Shown here: piece after piece, positions 1 through 8,151 of the stretch
Layout: every line of letters starts with the position of its first letter
Numbering within the stretch: position 1 is the first letter of the stretch
Source of the DNA: Orbaceae bacterium ESL0721
GTDB taxonomy: Bacteria; Pseudomonadota; Gammaproteobacteria; Enterobacterales; Orbaceae
Reading direction: 5' to 3'
Assembly (NCBI GenBank): GCA_029433365.1
Contig: JAQTHZ010000002.1
Location: 372,001-436,000 of the forward strand
DNA length: 64,000 nucleotides
Position numbers and translations under genes: made by a program
Notes under the pieces: generated by a model
The model's input: the letters and a program-made list of their open reading frames with translations, nothing else
What the model was told of the DNA's origin: nothing
Databases searched by the model: none

Positions 1-864
1 GCGGTAAATAAACTATTTGGGGATATTGTCAAAGTGACACCCACCTCAAAAGTGGTAGGTGATTTAGCTATCTATATGGTAATGAATAATCTTACTATTG
101 AAGATATTGCTAATCCCGCATACGAAATTGATTTTCCAGCTTCTGTTGTTTCGATGATGAAAGGTGAGCTAGGTTTCCCGCCTGATGGCTTTCCTCCTGC
201 AATTCAGGCGCGCATTTTAAAAGGTGAAAAACCGTTAACGGGTCGAGCGGGTGCTGCTATTTTGCCAGTTGATTTAGCTAAAACCCGTATCGAACTTGCT
301 AAAAAATTGAAAGTTGATCCATCTGAAGTCTCTGATAATGACCTTTGCTCTTACCTCATCTATCCAAAAGTTTTTCTCGATTTTAAAGAGAAGTTAACAC
401 AATTAGGTGATCTCTCATGTATTCCATCTGCCAACTTCTTTTATGGGTTGCAGAATCAAGAGGAGATCAATATTGAGATTGAAAAAGGTAAAGTTATTAT
501 AATCCGTGCAACAGGACGCGCTGAGAATAGTGATGATGGTACGGTAAAAATCTTCTTTGAGATGAATGGTCAACCAAGAACAGTGGTTGTCACAGAAAAA
601 GGTAAAGAGCAGAAAAAGGATAGTCAGCGAGTAGCAGAAACGGGGAACCCTTTACATGTTGGCGCGCCAATGCCTGGTATGATTGCTATTATATCAGTAA
701 AAGCGGGGCAGAAGGTGAGTAAAGGTGATCCGCTACTATCTATTGAAGCCATGAAGATGGAGACAACCATAACAGCAGAGTGTGATGGTGTTATTAAAAA
801 TGTTTTTGTCAAAGCGGGTAGTGTGATTGAAACTAATGATCTGCTGGTTGAACTTGCGTACTAG
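1..864 (+). CDS. oadA: Oxaloacetate decarboxylase alpha subunit, C-terminal part (5' end outside window)
   Basis: The reading frame is open from base 1, so the start lies upstream and 287 residues are visible. The alpha subunit of the sodium-pumping oxaloacetate decarboxylase transfers the carboxyl group of oxaloacetate to biotin; the membrane beta and gamma subunits then release CO2 and export sodium. The visible part holds the end of the carboxyltransferase region (FGDIVKVTPTSKVVGD near the start), a variable linker, and a C-terminal biotinyl domain with the EAMKMET motif. The biotinylated lysine is codon 754-756, 35 residues from the C terminus, as is normal for the family. A related biotin-dependent carboxylase subunit is possible, but the PTSKVVGD block favours OadA. 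The oadB and oadG partners are not downstream, so they would lie upstream or elsewhere. Confidence 0.88.
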   Translation, partial: AVNKLFGDIVKVTPTSKVVGDLAIYMVMNNLTIEDIANPAYEIDFPASVVSMMKGELGFPPDGFPPAIQARILKGEKPLTGRAGAAILPVDLAKTRIELAKKLKVDPSEVSDNDLCSYLIYPKVFLDFKEKLTQLGDLSCIPSANFFYGLQNQEEINIEIEKGKVIIIRATGRAENSDDGTVKIFFEMNGQPRTVVVTEKGKEQKKDSQRVAETGNPLHVGAPMPGMIAIISVKAGQKVSKGDPLLSIEAMKMETTITAECDGVIKNVFVKAGSVIETNDLLVELAY

Positions 865-874
865 TTAAATTTTC

Positions 875-905
875 AGGGTATCGTTTTGATACCCTATTTA
901 TATTT
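875..905 (+). terminator. Probable terminator after oadA
   Basis: A perfect 8-bp inverted repeat (AGGGTATC / GATACCCT, 875-882 and 888-895) with a 5-base loop begins 11 bases after the oadA stop. The following bases are AT-rich but not a clean T run, so termination strength is uncertain. Confidence 0.6.
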
Positions 906-1269
906 AATAGCTTTATCATTCTATTATAGTCTATAAATTGTTATCTATAGATTTATATCAAACATTTGTTGGCTTTTCCCTATCTGTTATATTCATTTTA
1001 TTATTCAATAACTTGAGAATGTTGCTATTTGACAAAAATAACATAGAACTATAATTATTTAAGATAGTTTTTAGTAAAATTGCCGTGGTTTTTCTCAATA
1101 TAATATCTATTTTGGGTAGTGAGATATTACCCAAAATATTTTGATTATATCTAAGTCAATTATTGCATAATAACTTTTTTATAAAAGTAAAATGTGCTTT
1201 TTTAATGCCTTATTTTTCTTTATATTTTCTTAATAGGTCAGGCGCAACTGTATTTAGTTCAATATATGA
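896..1269. other. AT-rich gap with one strong inverted repeat
   Basis: No convincing gene is present. The notable element is a perfect 11-bp inverted repeat (TATTTTGGGTA / TACCCAAAATA, 1108-1118 and 1128-1138, 9-base loop). It could terminate leftward transcription of the Ner-like gene that ends at 1270, although it lies about 130 bases beyond that stop. Confidence 0.5.
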
Positions 1270-1551
1270 TCATTTCTTGCCCGTTTTCTCTGTTTTACTC
1301 TTTCTCATGACACGCTTAATCGGCTCTTTGGTATCTAAATTTATATAACGACTAGGCCAAATTTTGTCAGGTTCAGTATCAAGGGCATTGGCGATAATAT
1401 ATTCACCTTTTGTCCATGGACGTACTAAGGCATTACTAAGTGTTGTCGAACTTAGCCCTGATTGGCGAGATAACTGTGTAAGTGTTATCCCTCTCTTTTT
1501 TAGTGCGGCAATAATGTCAGCATTATGCCAATCCGTATATTTTATTTTCAT
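1270..1551 (-). CDS. Ner/SfsB-like winged-helix DNA-binding protein
   Basis: A 93-residue protein of the Ner/Nlp (SfsB) family. The core WHNADIIAALKKRG, LSRQSGLSSTTLSNAL, RPWTKGE and IWPSRY is typical: helices in order, a recognition helix around SSTTLSNAL, then the KIWPSRY end of the domain. In phage Mu, Ner turns down the early and repressor promoters; in enterobacteria, single chromosomal copies (SfsB/Nlp) act as regulators. I chose the ATG at 1551 because GATAGAAAAG precedes it and family members begin just before the WH(N/P)ADI block; a GTG at 1581 would add ten residues. The lysine-rich tail (MRKSKTEKTGKK) is disordered-looking. It is divergent from the c-repressor-like gene at 1729, the same head-to-head arrangement as c and ner in Mu. 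No transposase or structural phage genes lie next to it. Confidence 0.8.
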   Translation of the reverse strand: MKIKYTDWHNADIIAALKKRGITLTQLSRQSGLSSTTLSNALVRPWTKGEYIIANALDTEPDKIWPSRYINLDTKEPIKRVMRKSKTEKTGKK

Positions 1552-1728
1552 CTTTTCTATCCCATTATTTATAACTATCACTTAATGTGTTATGCTTTTT
1601 ATTACTGATTTTAGTAAGTTTAATTAGTAATTTGGATAACTATTTGGATTTTGTTTCTCATTTATTTTATCAAAATTTCTATTATTTCAGTAATATTTTC
1701 TATATATTCTATAAACAGGTCAATTAAA
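1552..1728. promoter_or_regulatory. Divergent promoter/operator region between the ner-like and c-like genes
   Basis: The 177-bp gap between two divergent DNA-binding-protein genes must hold both promoters. It contains TTACT (1602-1606) facing AGTAA (1613-1617), and a second TTAGTAA (1624-1630) 13 bases after the first TTAGTAA (1611-1617). These short repeats are candidates for an operator shared by the two proteins. That role is inferred from the arrangement in phage Mu. Confidence 0.4.
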
Positions 1729-2085
1729 ATGAAAGAGTGGTTCTCACCTAAAGAGCTAACCGATATAGAGGGATTGCCATCAACAACTCAAGGCGTTAAT
1801 CGAAAAGCGAGAGTTGAACACTGGACAGCACGTAAACGTATGGGTGTCCGTGGTAAGGCGCTGGAATATCATATTGGTAGTTTACCTAAAAATGTTAAAG
1901 ATATATTAATAGTCAAAGAGGAAGCAGCTTCTTATGTGGTTTCACCTATTGAACCTTTACAACTTTGGATTACTGCATTTGAACAGTTAACTAAAGAAGA
2001 ACAGGCAACAGTTACTTCATGGTTAATGCGTAATGGTATTAAAGATTTTATGGTTTTTATTAATGAAACCCAAAAAGATAGTTAG
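1729..2085 (+). CDS. Mu c-repressor/MuA N-terminal-type DNA-binding protein
   Basis: A 118-residue protein. Residues 1-60 (KEWFSPKELTDIEGLPSTTQGVNRKAR, then HWTARKR, a glycine-rich wing, and EYHIGSLP) match the Mu-type winged-helix domain shared by the Mu c repressor and the N terminus of MuA transposase. Residues 75-118 (EPLQLWITAFEQLTKEEQATVTSWLMRNGI) form a short helical domain; there is no DDE transposase core. The ATG at 1729 is preferred over an upstream in-frame start at 1651 because the domain begins here and AGG lies at 1717-1719. It is divergent from the Ner-like gene. It may be a domesticated immunity repressor or a prophage relic; its target is unknown. Confidence 0.75.
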   Translation: MKEWFSPKELTDIEGLPSTTQGVNRKARVEHWTARKRMGVRGKALEYHIGSLPKNVKDILIVKEEAASYVVSPIEPLQLWITAFEQLTKEEQATVTSWLMRNGIKDFMVFINETQKDS

Positions 2086-2164
2086 TGTTATTGTTTAAGC
2101 TGCGATATACTTTATCACTAATAATTTGAATATGAATAAATCAGGCACTTCGGAATTACAGCAA

Positions 2165-2758
2165 ATGGAAAACCAATTTCAATTAACAAATAATAGAGAA
2201 ATTATTACTTATTTAGTTAAACAGTTCCCAAACTGTTTCTCTCTTGAGGGGAGTGCTAAACCTCTGAAAATTGGAATTTTTCAAGATATTTTAAGTCGTT
2301 TAGATGATAATACAGCGTTAAGTAAGACACGGCTTCGCACGGCTTTGCGAGCTTATACATCAAGCTGGCGTTACCTATATAGTATTAAAGAGGGCATTCA
2401 CCGCGTTGATTTAGATGGTAATCCGAATGAAGTTGTAACACAGACACATTTGGAACATGCACAACAGCAATTAAAAGAGAGTAAAGAAAAAGCTAAAAAA
2501 TATGCGGCAGAGAAGCGTAAAAATTTAGCTAAATCGTCCAAAACTTCATCTAATGAAATCCTACCTAAAAAATCCCCTGTTATACCAGTTATCGGTGATT
2601 TAGTTAAAGTAGTAATTGGTGGCAAACCTATAACTGTACAAGTGGTTAATATTGAGAAAGATCATCTTAAAGTGAAAGCCAACACTGGTATGGAGATGAC
2701 TGTAAAAATTGATCATATTCTTTCTCCTAAAAAGAGTATTAACAAAAAAAGTCGTTAA
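2165..2758 (+). CDS. proQ: RNA chaperone ProQ
   Basis: ProQ binds structured small RNAs and mRNA 3' ends and stabilises RNA-RNA pairs in the cytoplasm. The N-terminal FinO-like domain (about residues 10-115) is well conserved: KPLKIGIFQDI, LSKTRLRTALRAYTSSWRYLY and RVDLDGNP. A lysine-rich linker follows, then a small C-terminal Tudor-like domain (GDLVKVVIGGKPITVQV...VKIDHIL). The length, 197 residues, is shorter than the roughly 230 of E. coli because the linker is shorter. I placed the start at the ATG matching the E. coli MENQ start; no clear ribosome binding site is visible, and an in-frame ATG at 2132 would add 11 residues. prc follows after 38 bases, as in E. coli. Confidence 0.9.
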   Translation: MENQFQLTNNREIITYLVKQFPNCFSLEGSAKPLKIGIFQDILSRLDDNTALSKTRLRTALRAYTSSWRYLYSIKEGIHRVDLDGNPNEVVTQTHLEHAQQQLKESKEKAKKYAAEKRKNLAKSSKTSSNEILPKKSPVIPVIGDLVKVVIGGKPITVQVVNIEKDHLKVKANTGMEMTVKIDHILSPKKSINKKSR

Positions 2759-2796
2759 TACCAAAATAAGTAAATATAGATAATAGAGAATTTTTA

Positions 2797-4914
2797 ATGA
2801 AAAAATTTCTGAAAGGTTTTGTTAAATTGAGCCTTATCTTATGTTTTATGAGCCACATGGTTCAAGCAAAAGAGGCGAAAGAGTTTACAGTCACTCAGTT
2901 ACCCATATTAAAACAAGATTCAATTCATGAAGTGGTTACCAGACGTGTAACCAATTTTTTTACCCAGTCACATTATCGCAATTTTGCATTAGACGGTGCA
3001 TTTTCAGCTAAAATTTTTGATCGCTATTTTAAACTACTTGATCCAAATAAAACCATTTTTATACAGCACGATGTTGATCTATTTCGTAATAGACAAGAGC
3101 AGATTGGCATAGAGCTTACAGATGGTAATTTGCAGACAGCTTATGATATCTATAATCTGCTACTAAAAAAACGATTTGATCGTTACCAATACGCACTTTC
3201 TCTTTTACAAAAACCGATGGATTTTTCCGCTAATGAAGAGATTAACTTTAAACGTGATGAGATCTCATGGGCAATTTCAGAACAAGAGTTAGATGATTAT
3301 TGGAGCAAACGCGTTAAATATGATGAGTTAACTCTTCTTCTTTCAGGTAAAAGTGAGAGAGAAATACGTGAAACATTAACAAAACGTTATAATCGTGTGT
3401 TAAAAACATTAGAGCAGACTAATACAGAAGATGCATTTCAGCTATTTATGAATGCCTTTGCACGTGAGATTGATCCGCATACTAGTTATTTAGCGCCGCG
3501 AAAAAAACGTGATTTTGATTCTGAAATGAGCCTATCTTTTGAAGGAATTGGTGCAACGTTAAGCCAAGAAGATGATTATACTGTTATTCTCTCTTTTGTA
3601 ACTGGTGGCCCTGCTGAAAAAAGTAAGAAGTTAGCCATTGGTGATAAAATTGTAGGTGTAGGTCAAGGTAATGGCGCTATTGAAGATGTGATAGGTTGGC
3701 GACTTGATGATATTGTAGAAAAGATTCGTGGTCCTAAAGGTACAGTAGTTAAATTGGAAGTCCTTGCTGCCGGCAATCAGAATAAGACAAAAATCATTGA
3801 ATTAAAAAGAGATAAAATTCATTTTGAAGATCGTGAAGCAAAATTGAATATCATCAATGATGAACGAGGTAAGGTTGGTGTAATAGAGATTCCAAGTTTT
3901 TATATGGGATTAACTGACAAAGTTACACATTTACTTGAGCAAGCAAATCAAGAAAATCTCCAAGGAGTTATTATTGATCTTCGTAATAATGGTGGTGGTT
4001 CATTGGCTGAAGTTATTACGTTAACTGGACTATTTATTGATCAAGGCCCTGTGGTTCAAGTGCGTGATAACTTACAGAAAGTGACTATCTATGATGATAA
4101 AAATAGAGGCATTGAATATAAAGGCTCAATTGTGGTAATGGTAAACCGTTATAGCGCATCAGCATCAGAGATCTTTGCAGCAGCAATGCAAGATTATGGG
4201 CGTGCTATTATAGTGGGCGAAACTACCTATGGTAAAGGGACAGTGCAGACATCTCGGAATATCAGCTATCCAATCGATATGCGGTTACATTCTGACTGGC
4301 CAGAACTGGGTGGTGTTCAATATACAGTACAGAAATTTTATCGAATCAATGGTGATAGTACACAACGCAAAGGTGTTGAACCTGATATTGATATGATTCA
4401 AGACAAATATGTTGATGAGACCGGTGAACGTTATTTAGATAATGCTTTACCGTGGGATAAAATATCTTCAGCTGAATATAAACCAGTGGCAAATATAACT
4501 GCTATATTACCAACACTTAAAGCACAACATTTGGTTCGTATTTCGAATAACTCAGAGTTTATCTATATTAAAGAAGATATTGCAAGATATAATGAAAAAA
4601 GAGATCAGCTATTTACCGTCTCTTTAAATAAAATATCTCGAGAAACAGAACAGAAAGCTAATGAAGAGCGGGAACTTAAAAGAGTAAACGAACGTTTAAG
4701 TAGAGCTGGATTAGCGACTGTTAAAAAACTGGAAGAAGTACCAAAAGATTTTAAAGCGTCCGATGCCTTTTTAGATGAAGCTGTGCAGATCATGCTTGAT
4801 TTTGCACCAAATTATGCAAAGATTGCAGATTTTAAATTAAATACCTTAAAAAAAGTGGAACAGATTGAACAATCAAATATTCATGAAATTCGATTAAATA
4901 AACCGATTGAATAG
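2797..4914 (+). CDS. prc: Tail-specific periplasmic protease Prc (C-terminal processing peptidase)
   Basis: Prc degrades periplasmic proteins with exposed nonpolar C termini, and processes FtsI and the hydrolase MepS with the adaptor NlpI. The 705-residue product starts with a signal peptide (residues 1-24, cleaved near VQA). A helical N-terminal domain follows, then a PDZ domain (about 240-330), an S41 protease core and a helical C-terminal domain. The catalytic pair is visible as Ser455 in YSASASEI and Lys480 in YGKGTVQ, 25 residues apart as in E. coli. Its substrate FtsI and its partner NlpI are also encoded in this window. Confidence 0.95.
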   Translation: MKKFLKGFVKLSLILCFMSHMVQAKEAKEFTVTQLPILKQDSIHEVVTRRVTNFFTQSHYRNFALDGAFSAKIFDRYFKLLDPNKTIFIQHDVDLFRNRQEQIGIELTDGNLQTAYDIYNLLLKKRFDRYQYALSLLQKPMDFSANEEINFKRDEISWAISEQELDDYWSKRVKYDELTLLLSGKSEREIRETLTKRYNRVLKTLEQTNTEDAFQLFMNAFAREIDPHTSYLAPRKKRDFDSEMSLSFEGIGATLSQEDDYTVILSFVTGGPAEKSKKLAIGDKIVGVGQGNGAIEDVIGWRLDDIVEKIRGPKGTVVKLEVLAAGNQNKTKIIELKRDKIHFEDREAKLNIINDERGKVGVIEIPSFYMGLTDKVTHLLEQANQENLQGVIIDLRNNGGGSLAEVITLTGLFIDQGPVVQVRDNLQKVTIYDDKNRGIEYKGSIVVMVNRYSASASEIFAAAMQDYGRAIIVGETTYGKGTVQTSRNISYPIDMRLHSDWPELGGVQYTVQKFYRINGDSTQRKGVEPDIDMIQDKYVDETGERYLDNALPWDKISSAEYKPVANITAILPTLKAQHLVRISNNSEFIYIKEDIARYNEKRDQLFTVSLNKISRETEQKANEERELKRVNERLSRAGLATVKKLEEVPKDFKASDAFLDEAVQIMLDFAPNYAKIADFKLNTLKKVEQIEQSNIHEIRLNKPIE

Positions 4915-4945
4915 TTAAATTTTAGGCAGAATTAAGGAGTAAAAT

Positions 4946-5035
4946 ATGAGTTCTAATTTAAAATTAGCATTAGTAACCGTAGTATGTATCATTGTAGTAT
5001 TAGCTATTTTTGCGACCATTGTTGTAAATGGTTAG
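4946..5035 (+). CDS. ynhF: YnhF-type 29-residue membrane protein
   Basis: A 29-residue open frame is preceded by a strong ribosome binding site (AAGGAG, 7 bases before the ATG). The product starts MSSNLKLALVT and continues as one hydrophobic helix ending FATIVVNG. Length and N terminus resemble the E. coli inner-membrane miniprotein YnhF, which starts MSTDLKFSLVT and is also 29 residues. The function of YnhF is not settled. The gene lies 31 bases after prc with no obvious terminator between, so it may be co-transcribed. The match is by eye over a very short sequence, but the strong ribosome binding site supports translation. Confidence 0.72.
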   Translation: MSSNLKLALVTVVCIIVVLAIFATIVVNG

Positions 5036-5067
5036 TTAGTTTGTACTGATATTGTGTACTAAAAGAC

Positions 5068-5103
5068 TTGATTAATTTTGTACACATCTTTATAGTATGC
5101 GCC
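5068..5103 (+). promoter_or_regulatory. Sigma-70 promoter of tRNA-Ser
   Basis: TTGATT (5068-5073) and TATAGT (5091-5096) are separated by exactly 17 bases. A GC-rich discriminator (GCGCC, 5099-5103) follows, typical of growth-rate-controlled stable-RNA promoters. The expected start is near 5103, and the transcript would begin with a small hairpin (CCTACTT 5102-5108 / AAGTAGG 5114-5120) before the mature tRNA. Confidence 0.7.
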
Positions 5104-5134
5104 TACTTTATCTAAGTAGGTCATATTTAAATTT

Positions 5135-5222
5135 GGTGAGGTGTCCGAGAGGCTGAAGGAGCACGCCTGGAAAGTGTGTATACGGCAACGTATCAAGGGT
5201 TCGAATCCCTTCCTCACCGCCA
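5135..5222 (+). tRNA. tRNA-Ser (anticodon GGA)
   Basis: The 88-base sequence folds as a class II tRNA. The acceptor stem is GGTGAGG (5135-5141) with CCTCACC (5212-5218), discriminator G5219, and an encoded CCA at 5220-5222. The anticodon stem is 5162-5166 with 5174-5178, and loop CTGGAAA gives anticodon GGA (5169-5171), which reads UCC and UCU serine codons. The long variable arm and the T-loop GGTTCGAATCC are present. Confidence 0.97.
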
Positions 5223-5267
5223 TTTAATTTCAATTCCCTTTTCTCTGTTGCCACTGTTGGAGTTATC

Positions 5268-6161
5268 ATGGAAAACTTACGCACCATTCAGGATTTCATT
5301 CGTTGGGGCGCATCACAATTCGAACATGCTGAAATCTATTTAGGTCATGGAACTGATAACCCTATTGATGAAGCAAAACGTTTAATTCTCCCTATACTTG
5401 GTCTCCCTTTTCATATCCCTTCTGAGTTTTATGCATCAAATCTTACAAATAGTGAAAAAACTGAGCTGATAGAGATCATAAGAAAGCGAATTGAAGATCG
5501 TATTCCAACACCTTATCTTACTAATCGAGCATACTTTTGTGGGCACACTTTTTATGTCGATGAACGTGTATTGATACCCCGTTCCCCGATTGGTGAATTA
5601 ATCGAGAACCGATTTGCTGGTATTGTTCAATCATCACCAAAAGCGATTTTAGATCTATGCACGGGTAGTGGTTGTATCGGTATTGCTTGTGCATATGTAT
5701 TTCCAGATGCGCAGATTGATATTGCTGATATCTCCCCTGAAGTTCTAGATGTGGCAGAGACCAATATTGAGCTGCATGCGGTGGGTGATCAGGTAACTCC
5801 AGTACTCTCAGACCTTTTTAATACGATCCCAAATAAAAAATATGATCTGATTGTAACTAATCCCCCGTATGTAGACGCAGAAGATATGAGTGATCTTCCA
5901 GAAGAGTTTCTATTTGAACCACAAATGGCACTTGCGGCAGGCGTTGATGGTCTTGATTTAGTTACACGAATTTTACGTGATGCACCTAACTATCTAACAT
6001 CAGATGGCATGTTAGTGTGTGAAGTTGGTAATAGCCAAGTTCATTTGCAAGCAAAATATCCTGATGTTCCTTTCAATTGGATTAAATTTACCCATGGTGG
6101 TGATGGTATCTTCTCTATTTCATATGCAGATCTCATACACTATAAAGACTGTTTTCAATAA
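5268..6161 (+). CDS. prmB: Ribosomal protein L3 glutamine methyltransferase PrmB
   Basis: PrmB uses S-adenosylmethionine to methylate a glutamine side chain of ribosomal protein uL3. The 297-residue protein has a helical N-terminal substrate domain, a SAM-binding motif (LDLCTGSGCIGIA) and the NPPY motif at residues 198-201, which contacts the target glutamine. The start follows GGAG (TTGGAGTTATC). It lies between tRNA-Ser and aroC, and the prmB-aroC order is shared with E. coli. The close paralogue PrmC modifies release factors; this overall sequence and the gene context favour PrmB. Confidence 0.93.
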   Translation: MENLRTIQDFIRWGASQFEHAEIYLGHGTDNPIDEAKRLILPILGLPFHIPSEFYASNLTNSEKTELIEIIRKRIEDRIPTPYLTNRAYFCGHTFYVDERVLIPRSPIGELIENRFAGIVQSSPKAILDLCTGSGCIGIACAYVFPDAQIDIADISPEVLDVAETNIELHAVGDQVTPVLSDLFNTIPNKKYDLIVTNPPYVDAEDMSDLPEEFLFEPQMALAAGVDGLDLVTRILRDAPNYLTSDGMLVCEVGNSQVHLQAKYPDVPFNWIKFTHGGDGIFSISYADLIHYKDCFQ

Positions 6162-6181
6162 TCATGTTGGAATAATATTTT

Positions 6182-7261
6182 ATGGCTGGAAATTCAATAG
6201 GTAAAATATTTAAAGTTACCACTTTCGGTGAGTCACATGGTGTTGCTTTAGGCTGCATTGTTGATGGTGTACCGCCCGGACTCACTTTAAATGAATCGGA
6301 TATGCAACGTGATCTTGATCGTCGGCGACCAGGATCTTCTCGATATACCACACAACGTCGTGAAGCTGATGCAGTAAAGATTTTATCTGGTGTTTTTGAA
6401 GGGGTAACAACTGGCACCAGTATTGGATTACTTATTGAAAATACGGATCAACGATCTCAAGATTATAGTAAAATCAAAGATATTTATCGCCCTAGCCATG
6501 CTGATTATACCTACCAGCTGAAATATGGTATCCGTGACTATCGTGGTGGTGGACGATCTTCTGCACGTGAAACAGCAATGCGTGTTGCTGCGGGTGCAAT
6601 TGCTAAAAAGTATCTGCATGAGAAATTGGGCATTACTATTCGTGGTTATTTGGCACAGATGGGGGATATTATTTGTGAACCATCTACCTTCACGCCTGAA
6701 AATTGGCAGCAGATTGAGCAAAATCCTTTTTTCTGTCCAGATGAGTCTAAACTTACTGAATTAGATGCACTTTTAAGATCACTAAAAAAGGCGGGTGACT
6801 CTGTTGGCGCAAAAATTACCGTTATTGCCGAGCATGTTCCTGTAGGATTGGGCGAGCCAGTATTTGATAAATTAGATGCAGATCTAGCTCATGCGTTAAT
6901 GAGTATTAATGCGGTCAAAGGGGTTGAAATTGGTGATGGTTTTGCTGTCATAGATAAGTTGGGTAGTGAAAATCGCGATGAGATGAATTCAGATGGTTTT
7001 TTATCTAATCATGCCGGTGGTATTTTAGGTGGTATCAGTTCTGGTCAAGCAATTAGAGCAAGTATAGCCCTTAAACCAACCCCAAGTATTGAAATTAGTG
7101 GGAAAACAGTCAATATTCAGGGTGAAACAGTTGATGTATCGACGCATGGTCGGCATGATCCCTGTGTTGGAATACGTGCTGTTCCTATCGCTGAAGCCAT
7201 GGTGGCAATTGTGTTAATGGATCACTATTTGCGTAACCGCGCTCAGTGTGGAGATAGGTAA
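6182..7261 (+). CDS. aroC: Chorismate synthase
   Basis: Converts 5-enolpyruvylshikimate 3-phosphate to chorismate, the branch point to aromatic amino acids, folates and quinones, using reduced FMN. The 359-residue product has the family signatures near the N terminus ([20 protein letters not shown], residues about 11-30), the central [12 protein letters not shown] block, and the C-terminal [19 protein letters not shown] block. Length equals the usual size. It follows prmB after 20 bases and its end overlaps the start region of yfcA. Confidence 0.97.
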   Translation: MAGNSIGKIFKVTTFGESHGVALGCIVDGVPPGLTLNESDMQRDLDRRRPGSSRYTTQRREADAVKILSGVFEGVTTGTSIGLLIENTDQRSQDYSKIKDIYRPSHADYTYQLKYGIRDYRGGGRSSARETAMRVAAGAIAKKYLHEKLGITIRGYLAQMGDIICEPSTFTPENWQQIEQNPFFCPDESKLTELDALLRSLKKAGDSVGAKITVIAEHVPVGLGEPVFDKLDADLAHALMSINAVKGVEIGDGFAVIDKLGSENRDEMNSDGFLSNHAGGILGGISSGQAIRASIALKPTPSIEISGKTVNIQGETVDVSTHGRHDPCVGIRAVPIAEAMVAIVLMDHYLRNRAQCGDR

Positions 7262-8018
7262 CTTGATAAGTTATGAGTTATTAATCCTCTTATTTGCTAT
7301 TGCAGTGTTAGCCGGATTTATTGACTCAATAGCAGGCGGTGGTGGGCTGTTAACTTTACCTTCACTCTTAGCAGTTGGTCTATCTCCTGCTGCTGCACTA
7401 GCAACCAATAAATTACAGAGTTGTGGTGGCTCATTTTCAGCTAGTCTCTATTTTGTTCAGAAGAGGATGGTTGATCTAAGAGAGCAAAAATGGTCAATTT
7501 TAGCTGTGTTTGTCGGTTCGGCAATAGGTACCGTGCTGATCTTGCATATTAAAGCAGATTTTCTACGTCTCCTCTTACCTATTTTAACCATCAGTGTTGG
7601 ACTCTATTTCCTATTTTCACCGAGCGTTGGTAAAGAGGATCAGAAAAGCCGTTTGTCGCCTTTAAAATTTGCGCTTATACCTGCAATGGTAGTCGGTTTT
7701 TATGACGGTTTTTTTGGCCCTGGTGCAGGTTCCTTCTATGCCTTAATCTATATCACTTTAGCTGGTTTTAACCTAACAAAGGCAACTGCATATACTAAAG
7801 TACTTAATTTTACCTCCAACTTTGCTAGTTTGCTCTTTTTTATTTTAGGTGGTGAGGTGGTTTGGGTAGTTGGATTTGCCATGTTAATAGGGCAATTTAT
7901 TGGCGCCAGATTAGGGGCAAGAGTCGTGATGGCAAAAGGGCGTAAATTGATTAAACCAATGCTAATTATTGTATCAACTATTATGAGCATTAAATTAATT
8001 CACGATAACTTCTTTTAA
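7248..8018 (+). CDS. yfcA: YfcA-like TSUP family membrane permease
   Basis: A 256-residue membrane protein of the TauE/SafE (TSUP) family, whose members are proposed to move sulfite or organosulfonates; the substrate of YfcA is unknown. It has two repeated halves, each starting with a conserved helix ([42 protein letters not shown]), and about eight transmembrane segments. The similarity to E. coli YfcA extends over the whole length. A GTG at 7248 overlaps the aroC end by 14 bases; a TTG at 7263, placed after GGAGATAGG, is a plausible alternative start. Translational coupling to aroC is likely. In E. coli mepA lies between aroC and yfcA; it is absent here. Confidence 0.9.
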   Translation: MEIGNLISYELLILLFAIAVLAGFIDSIAGGGGLLTLPSLLAVGLSPAAALATNKLQSCGGSFSASLYFVQKRMVDLREQKWSILAVFVGSAIGTVLILHIKADFLRLLLPILTISVGLYFLFSPSVGKEDQKSRLSPLKFALIPAMVVGFYDGFFGPGAGSFYALIYITLAGFNLTKATAYTKVLNFTSNFASLLFFILGGEVVWVVGFAMLIGQFIGARLGARVVMAKGRKLIKPMLIIVSTIMSIKLIHDNFF

Positions 8019-8042
8019 TCAATACTGATTAATTTTCATTAT
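8014..8042 (+). terminator. Weak terminator after yfcA
   Basis: TTAATCA (8015-8021) and TGATTAA (8026-8032) form a 7-bp AT-rich stem with loop ATAC spanning the yfcA stop codon, followed by TTTTCATT and further T-rich sequence. Confidence 0.4.
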
Positions 8043-8151
8043 TTATTTTTTGTTTTTCGGCAAACCACAATTAGTTAGATTCATCTTTGTAGCATATTTA
8101 AATAGCTAAGAATATTATACTCAATTAATAGTAACTATCTGTTGGTCTATC

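Noticed and set aside
1108-1138. Perfect 11-bp inverted repeat as an insertion-sequence end or Mu attachment site
   Set aside because: There is only one copy, no transposase nearby and no target duplication visible; a terminator-like hairpin is the simpler reading.
5135-5222. tRNA-Ser as an integration site for a mobile element
   Set aside because: No integrase, no repeated 3' end of the tRNA elsewhere that I could see, and housekeeping genes follow directly.
6133-6721. Minus-strand open frames across prmB and aroC
   Set aside because: They sit inside two well-supported plus-strand genes and show no family features.
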